DNA of 64,000 nt, from NCBI RefSeq assembly GCF_001953985.1, contig NZ_MBEI01000009.1, forward strand, positions 1 through 64,000. Direction: 5' to 3'. This DNA comes from Mycobacterium colombiense (GTDB lineage Bacteria; Actinomycetota; Actinomycetes; Mycobacteriales; Mycobacteriaceae). The stretch's first letter is position 1; every line of letters begins with the position of its first letter. The notes beneath the pieces were generated by a model, which was not told where the DNA came from, did no database searches, and saw only the letters and a list, made by a program, of their open reading frames with translations. Both the position numbers and the translations under genes were made by a program. Shown here one piece after another: positions 59,278 to 64,000 of this stretch.

Positions 59278-59286
59278 GACGCTTGC

Positions 59287-61071
59287 ATGAGCGAACCGGT
59301 TTCCGCGACACAGGCAGACCAAGACCCGGCGGACGTCGTCGAGGAGTCCGCTGCGCCCGAGCCGGACGTCGCCGCGCGACCGGCACCCGGGTCGCGAGCC
59401 GGGCGTGCGGTCCCCACCCTGCCATGGACCGAAAGACCTTGGTATGTGCGGCATTACACGTTCACCGGCACCGCGGTGGGCGTGATCTTCATCTGGCTTT
59501 CGCTGACACCGTCGCTGCTGCCCCGCGGCCCGTTGTTCCAGGGGCTGGTCAGCGGGCTCTCCGGGGCCATCGGCTATGGGCTGGGCGTCTTTTCGGTCTG
59601 GCTGGTGCGGTTCATGCGCGAAAAGGATCACAGCCCACCGCCACCATCCTGGGCGTGGAAGGTGCTGATCCCGGTCGGCGTGGTGGGCCAGGTGCTCATG
59701 GCGATCTGGTTCCACGTGTGGCAAGACGACGTGCGCGACCTGATGAACGTGGAGCACCTCAAGTGGTACGACTACCCGCTGGCCGGCGTGCTGTCACTGG
59801 TGGTGCTGTTCACGGTGGTCGAGATCGGCCAATTCATCCGCTGGCTGGTCCGCTTTCTGGTCGGTCAGGTGGACCGTTTCGTGCCGTTTCGGCTTTCGGC
59901 GACCATCGTGGTCATCACCCTGGTGGTCATGACCGTCGCGGTGCTCAACGGGGTCGTGCTCAAGTTCGCCATGCGCACCATGAACGACACCTTCGCCGCG
60001 GCCAACAACGAGGTGAGTCCCGATAGCGCGGCGCCGAAGTCCCCGCTGCGCTCCGGCGGTCCCGAGTCGCTGGTGTCGTGGGAATCCCTTGGCCACCAAG
60101 GCCGCATCTTCGTCGGGGGCGGTCCAAAGGTCGCCGATCTGACCGCCTTCAGCGGGACCCCGGCCACCGAGCCGATCCGGGCCTACGCCGGATTGGACTC
60201 GTCCAAGGGCATCACGGCTTCCGCGGAACTGGCGGCACAGGAATTGCAGCGCACCGGCGGACTGCAGCGCGCCGTCGTCGCGGTGGGCACCACCACCGGC
60301 ACCGGCTGGATCAACGAGGCGGAAGCCTCGGCGCTGGAATACATGTACAACGGCAACACCGCGATCGTGAGCATGCAGTATTCGTTCCTGCCGAGCTGGC
60401 TGTCGTTCCTGGTGGACAAGGAAAACGCCCGGCACGCCGGGCAGGCGCTCTTCGAGGCCGTCGACAAGCTGATCCGCCAGATGCCCGAAGGCAGCCGGCC
60501 CAAGCTCGTGGTGTTCGGCGAGAGCCTGGGATCGTTCGGGGGCGAGGCGCCGTTCTTGAGCCTGAACAACGTGCTGGCGCGCACCGACGGGGCATTGTTC
60601 AGCGGACCGACCTTCAAAAACACCATCTGGACCGATCTGACGTCGACGCGTGATCGTGGGTCGCCGGAGTGGTTACCGATCTACCAGGACGGTCGATATG
60701 TCCGATTCGTCGCTCGCGCAAAGGATTTGACGCGTCCCAACGCCCCGTGGGATCACCCGCGGGTGGTGTATCTGCAGCACGCGTCGGATCCCATCGCCTG
60801 GTGGACGCCGGATCTGTTGTTCAGCAAGCCTGACTGGCTGAACGAGCCGCGCGGCTACGACGTACTGCCGCAGACGCGCTGGATTCCGATCGTCACGTTC
60901 CTGCAGGTGTCGGCCGACATGGCGGTGGCGGTGGACGTACCCGACGGGCATGGCCACCACTACGTCGCCAACGTCGCCGACGGCTGGGCGGCGGTGCTGC
61001 CACCGCCCGGATGGACGCCGGAGATGACCGCGAAACTGCGTCCGCTGCTGCACTCCGACGAGACGACTTAG
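59287..61071 (+). CDS. membrane-anchored alpha/beta hydrolase (Rv1069c-like)
   Basis: 594 residues. Residues about 55-245 have six membrane helices (IFIWLSLTPSLLPRGP, FMREKDHS loop, LVVLFTVVEIGQFIRWLV, IVVITLVVMTVAVLNGVVL). The C-terminal half is a hydrolase: VVFGESLGSFGGEA supplies the nucleophile Ser, HASDPIAWW the Asp and GHGHHYVANVADGW the His. Likely hydrolyses a lipid-like ester at the membrane; exact role unknown. Its stop overlaps the convergent rhodanese gene by 4 bases. Confidence 0.9.
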   Translation: MSEPVSATQADQDPADVVEESAAPEPDVAARPAPGSRAGRAVPTLPWTERPWYVRHYTFTGTAVGVIFIWLSLTPSLLPRGPLFQGLVSGLSGAIGYGLGVFSVWLVRFMREKDHSPPPPSWAWKVLIPVGVVGQVLMAIWFHVWQDDVRDLMNVEHLKWYDYPLAGVLSLVVLFTVVEIGQFIRWLVRFLVGQVDRFVPFRLSATIVVITLVVMTVAVLNGVVLKFAMRTMNDTFAAANNEVSPDSAAPKSPLRSGGPESLVSWESLGHQGRIFVGGGPKVADLTAFSGTPATEPIRAYAGLDSSKGITASAELAAQELQRTGGLQRAVVAVGTTTGTGWINEAEASALEYMYNGNTAIVSMQYSFLPSWLSFLVDKENARHAGQALFEAVDKLIRQMPEGSRPKLVVFGESLGSFGGEAPFLSLNNVLARTDGALFSGPTFKNTIWTDLTSTRDRGSPEWLPIYQDGRYVRFVARAKDLTRPNAPWDHPRVVYLQHASDPIAWWTPDLLFSKPDWLNEPRGYDVLPQTRWIPIVTFLQVSADMAVAVDVPDGHGHHYVANVADGWAAVLPPPGWTPEMTAKLRPLLHSDETT

Positions 61072-61505
61072 AGCCAGCGGCGCGCGGTGCCGTCGGTGTC
61101 GGCGAACACCGGATCGACCCGGTCCCCGGCCAGCTCGCTCAGCACGCCGGCGCCGGCCAGCGCGTGATAGCCGCCGATGACGTCGGTGGCGCGGTGCAGG
61201 CCGATGTCCAGCAGCGCGGCCGCCGCCAGGCTGGACGTGTAGCCCTCCGAACACAGGATCACCCATTCGACGTCGTCGCCGACGGCCTCGGGCAGCTTGG
61301 CCTCGCTGGTGGGATCGCAGCGCCACTCCAGGACGTTGCGTTCGATCACCAACGCGCCGGGCACCTCACCCTCGCGAAAGCGCTGGGCCTGCGGCCGGAT
61401 GTCGACCAGCACCGCGCCGCGCCGCAGCGCATCGGGCACTTCGACGGCGGGCAGGCGGCGATACCGGCGCCGGGCGGATCTCAAGACGACGTCGATGCGG
61501 CTCAT
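61068..61505 (-). CDS. rhodanese-like sulfurtransferase
   Basis: 145 residues from the ATG at 61505, which overlaps the preceding stop by 4 bases (ATGA). VEVPDALRRGAVLVDIRPQA and EVPGALVIERNVLEWR are the rhodanese CH2 motifs; VILCSEGYTSSLAAA has Cys85 as the sulfur-carrying residue. Coupled to cysteine dioxygenase, so it may handle sulfite or persulfide from cysteine oxidation. Corresponds to Rv1066. Confidence 0.9.
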   Translation of the reverse strand: MSRIDVVLRSARRRYRRLPAVEVPDALRRGAVLVDIRPQAQRFREGEVPGALVIERNVLEWRCDPTSEAKLPEAVGDDVEWVILCSEGYTSSLAAAALLDIGLHRATDVIGGYHALAGAGVLSELAGDRVDPVFADTDGTARRWL

Positions 61506-62122
61506 GGCGATCCCTCCGGCTGGTCGGTCAGTTCGGTGCGTTCGCGGCGCAACGTCTTGCGGTCGGTGACCTCGTAGTACGACATCGCCGTCAGGGGTGG
61601 CGAGTAGGCATGCACGCTCAGGGTCGGCTGCACCGGCGCGGCGGAGATGCTCGGTGCCCCCGAGACCGGCAGCGAAACGGGCACGGTGACCGGCCGCGGC
61701 GCCCAGACCACGTCGTGCACCCAGCCCAACGGGAACCCGGCCTGATCGCCGGCGTCCAGCCGACGGCGTCGCAAAGCCTTTCCGTCCCAACGGTATTCGT
61801 TCAGCGATCCGGAAATGACGGTCAGCGCGCCCAGCGACCCGCCGTGATCGTGCAGCTCGGTCGGCTGGCCGGGCACCCAGCTGATCAGCCAGACGTCGAG
61901 TTCCTCGTCGCCGTGGATGCGGGTGAACCAGCGCCGCGACTCGGGTATGCCGCCCGCGGGCAACAGGTGGTCGCAGCGCCCGCTGAGCACATCGTCGGCG
62001 GCCTGGTCGGTGGCGTAGAGCAGATCAGGCACTCGCAGCCGGGTCGGGCCGGCGGACGGGGCGGAGAGGGCTCGCGGGCGCGGGGCAGCCACAGTAGGGA
62101 CCGTGGCGACGGGCACAGACAT
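61502..62122 (-). CDS. cysteine dioxygenase type I
   Basis: 206 residues. The cupin motif PTELHDHGGSLGALTVISG carries iron ligands His91 and His93; GWVHDVVW supplies His136. Oxidises cysteine thiol to cysteine sulfinate. The N-terminal 30 residues are proline- and alanine-rich and may be unstructured; an alternative internal start would shorten it. No clear Shine-Dalgarno. Coupled to the rhodanese gene. Confidence 0.9.
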   Translation of the reverse strand: MSVPVATVPTVAAPRPRALSAPSAGPTRLRVPDLLYATDQAADDVLSGRCDHLLPAGGIPESRRWFTRIHGDEELDVWLISWVPGQPTELHDHGGSLGALTVISGSLNEYRWDGKALRRRRLDAGDQAGFPLGWVHDVVWAPRPVTVPVSLPVSGAPSISAAPVQPTLSVHAYSPPLTAMSYYEVTDRKTLRRERTELTDQPEGSP

Positions 62123-62238
62123 TTAGAGGAGCTTTCACGCGAAAACGGACAGGACAAGCGGCGGCGTGTTACGGCCGACAACACTCGCAAAATCCGAAGC
62201 GCTCCATCACGGCCGCCAGTGTTGCATAGATTGAGACC

Positions 62239-62670
62239 GTGCGCTGGCGCGGTGATCGGTCCCGGCGGTGGGGCGCGGTTGTTGCCGTGGCCGCCATCCT
62301 GGCGGTCACGGGGTGCTCGCACGGCGCGCCCTCGTCCCAATCGGCGCGGCAATCCGGCGTCGGCAACGGCCCGGGCTCGGCGCCCGCGGGCTCCGTCGGC
62401 CTGTCCCCCGCCGGCGTGACGACCCGGGTCGACGTCCCCGCGGACTCGTCCGAAGAGGAGTACTACCAGGCCTGTCACGCCGCGAAAGAGTGGATGGACG
62501 CCCAGCCCAAGACGGGCGCGTCGCTGTTCGAGCCGTATCTGTCGATGGTTCAGGCCTCCCCGGCGGGCACCGCGGGCAGCTGGAACGCACCGTGGTCGAA
62601 GCTGACGCTGGCCCGCCAGGCCGCCGTGATCGTCGCCGCGCGGGCCGCCGCCAACGACGAATGCGGGTAG
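62239..62670 (+). CDS. lpqV: lipoprotein LpqV
   Basis: 143 residues from a GTG. A lipoprotein signal (VVAVAAILAVTGC) puts the lipid-bearing Cys at 26. The mature part is Ser/Gly-rich to about residue 65, then has EEEYYQACHAAKEWMDAQPK and ARQAAVIVAARAAANDECG with two Cys. Corresponds to Rv1064c. Surface-anchored by N-acyl lipid; function unknown. Confidence 0.9.
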   Translation: MRWRGDRSRRWGAVVAVAAILAVTGCSHGAPSSQSARQSGVGNGPGSAPAGSVGLSPAGVTTRVDVPADSSEEEYYQACHAAKEWMDAQPKTGASLFEPYLSMVQASPAGTAGSWNAPWSKLTLARQAAVIVAARAAANDECG

Positions 62671-62771
62671 GGCCGCGCCCCGCGATTGTTCGCCGCCGCG
62701 TAATTGGGATCACGGCTGAAAAAAGTGCCCGCGCCGCCCGCTGACCGACCCCCTCCGCGCAAAATATAGGG

Positions 62772-63836
62772 GTGCCCGACGAACTTCCGCGTCGATCAGA
62801 ACCGACCCGGGTGGCACTCGCCCTCGGCAGCGGCGGCGCCCGCGGCTACGCCCACATCGGGGTGATCGAGGCCCTGGTGGCGCGCGGCTACGACATCGTC
62901 GGCATCTCCGGCTCGTCGATGGGCGCGCTGGTCGGCGGATTGCAGTCGGCCGGACGGCTCGACGAGTTCGCCGACTGGGCGAAGTCGCTGACCCAGCGCA
63001 CCATCCTGCGGCTGCTGGACCCGTCCATTAGCGCGGCCGGCGTGATGCGGGCCGGCAAGATCTTGGACGCGGTACGCGACATCCTGGGCCCGGTCGCCAT
63101 CGAAGAACTGCCCATCCCCTTCACCGCGGTGGCGACCGATCTGCTGGCGGGCAAGTCCGTGTGGTTTCAGCGCGGCCCCCTCGACGAGGCGATCCGGGCG
63201 TCCATCGCGATCCCCGGCGTGATCGCGCCCCACGCGGTCGATGGGCGGCTGCTCGCCGACGGCGGCATCCTGGATCCGCTGCCGCTGGCCCCGCTCGCCG
63301 CGGTCAACGCCGACCTGACCATCGCGGTGAGCCTGTCCGGCAGCGAGGCGGTCAGCAACCGTGAACCGGAGCCGGGCGCCACCGTCGAGTGGCTGACCCG
63401 CATGGTGCGCAGCACCTCCGCGCTGCTCGACACGGCCGCCGCCCGTTCGCTGCTCGACCGGCCGACGGCGCGCGCGGTGCTGAGCAGGCTGGGCGGACCG
63501 GCCGGTGAATCGGACAGCTGGGCGGACACCCAGGAGGACGAGCAGCCGGTTGACGACGCCGGCGAGCTGGCCGGCGTGGGACCCGAGGTGCCGAAACTGG
63601 GCAGCTTCGAGGTGATGAACCGGACCATCGACATCGCCCAGGCCGCCCTGGCCCGCCACACCCTTGCGGTCTACCCGCCCGACCTGCACATCGAGATCCC
63701 GCGCTCGACGTGCCGGGCCTTGGAATTCCACCGGGCGGTGGAGGTGATCGCGGCCGGCCGCGCGCTGGCGGACGACGCGCTGGACGCCCTGGAGGTCGAG
63801 GACGACCAGGACGACCCGCCCGCGATCGAGCGCTAA
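62772..63836 (+). CDS. patatin-like phospholipase (RssA type)
   Basis: 354 residues. LALGSGGARGYAHIG is the glycine-rich oxyanion loop, GISGSSMGALVGG has Ser49 in GxSxG, and LLADGGILDPLP has the catalytic Asp (DGG motif). These form the Ser-Asp dyad of patatin lipases. The GTG at 62772 follows AAAATATAGG, which looks like a -10 box placing transcription start near the codon, so a leaderless message is possible. Corresponds to Rv1063c. Residues 240-275 are acidic and disordered. Confidence 0.9.
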   Translation: MPDELPRRSEPTRVALALGSGGARGYAHIGVIEALVARGYDIVGISGSSMGALVGGLQSAGRLDEFADWAKSLTQRTILRLLDPSISAAGVMRAGKILDAVRDILGPVAIEELPIPFTAVATDLLAGKSVWFQRGPLDEAIRASIAIPGVIAPHAVDGRLLADGGILDPLPLAPLAAVNADLTIAVSLSGSEAVSNREPEPGATVEWLTRMVRSTSALLDTAAARSLLDRPTARAVLSRLGGPAGESDSWADTQEDEQPVDDAGELAGVGPEVPKLGSFEVMNRTIDIAQAALARHTLAVYPPDLHIEIPRSTCRALEFHRAVEVIAAGRALADDALDALEVEDDQDDPPAIER

Positions 63837-63869
63837 GCCGCGCTCAAATCGCTTGCGCGCCAAGCGCTG

Positions 63870-64000
63870 TCATAGGCCCAGGAAGCGGGCGATGGCCGCG
63901 GCTTCGCGGCGGCCCTGGTCGCGTCCGGCCAGGGCCGACGGGATGCGGCAGCCCGGGTCCAGCGCGTTGGGCCCGAAGGCGGCCAGCGAATCGGCGTCGG
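63870..64000 (-). CDS. C-terminal fragment of a patatin-like protein (Rv1062-like)
   Basis: The minus strand ends in a frame that reads DADSLAAFGPNALDPGCRIP then GRREAAAIARFLGL and stops with TGA at 63870-63872. The rest of the gene is beyond the right edge. The LAAFGPNALDP motif is the usual end of the second patatin-like protein found here in mycobacteria (Rv1062). The catalytic part cannot be seen. Convergent with the patatin gene on its left. Confidence 0.72.
   Translation of the reverse strand, partial: DADSLAAFGPNALDPGCRIPSALAGRDQGRREAAAIARFLGL

Noticed and set aside
58491..60026. 511-codon plus-strand frame
   Set aside because: Shifted frame across echA8 and the hydrolase gene; the true frames carry crotonase and hydrolase motifs.

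Overview
The window is high-GC actinobacterial DNA with the gene content and order of a slow-growing Mycobacterium. Read left to right it follows the M. tuberculosis H37Rv block from about Rv1128c down to Rv1062: a 13E12 fragment, ppdK, ephC, bpoB, gnd2, zwf1, a cyclase, ychF, ispH, xseA/xseB, a 3-beta-HSD, glpX, fum, a polysaccharide deacetylase, phoH2, desA2, glyA, coaA, a short Z-prenyl synthase, hemolysin III, mca, greA, metB, pra, cbs, lipU, fadA3, echA9, echA8 and lpqV. Mycothiol (mca), WhiB and mycolate (desA2) genes support this. Extra genes compared with M. tuberculosis suggest a non-tuberculous species, but the species cannot be fixed from the sequence. Comparisons with M. tuberculosis are from memory, not from an alignment.

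Region by region. 1-12,750: the tail of a 13E12/HNH protein, small secreted proteins, a DoxX membrane protein, a two-domain PpdK with its coupled partner, a WS/DGAT-like acyltransferase, two alpha/beta hydrolases, the zwf-gnd pentose-phosphate pair, a membrane-anchored class III cyclase, a permuted papain-fold protein and a small monooxygenase. 12,750-19,240: an accessory island at the 3' end of ychF. It holds a possibly frameshifted NlpC/P60-like protein, two heptad-repeat helical proteins, two truncated cation-efflux-like membrane proteins, a WhiB4-like regulator, a glyoxalase-fold protein and unannotatable DNA. Diverged copies of the ychF 3' end punctuate it. 19,200-36,800: ychF, isoprenoid (ispH), DNA repair (xseAB), a sterol dehydrogenase with a KstR-type operator, esterases, gluconeogenesis and TCA (glpX-fum), a repeat-bearing membrane protein, a second cyclase, a NodB deacetylase and a PhoAT/PhoH2 pair. 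36,900-47,900: desA2, an unusual long-form glyA, coaA, membrane proteins, a prenyl synthase, hemolysin III, a ketosteroid isomerase-like protein, and the overlapping mca cluster. 48,000-64,000: greA, transsulfuration (metB, cbs) with pra between them, lipases, beta-oxidation genes (fadA3, echA9, echA8), a Bax-inhibitor protein, a cysteine dioxygenase-rhodanese pair, lpqV and two patatin-like genes.

Several sets act together: zwf and gnd make NADPH or NADH in the pentose phosphate pathway; glpX and fum serve gluconeogenesis and the TCA cycle; metB, cbs, cysteine dioxygenase, rhodanese and mca form a sulfur and mycothiol theme; fadA3, echA9 and echA8, the 3-beta-HSD and the ketosteroid isomerase fit a lipid and sterol-degrading lifestyle. 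The most unusual structure is the accessory island with repeated ychF 3'-end fragments, which looks like the trace of successive insertions at a gene terminus.
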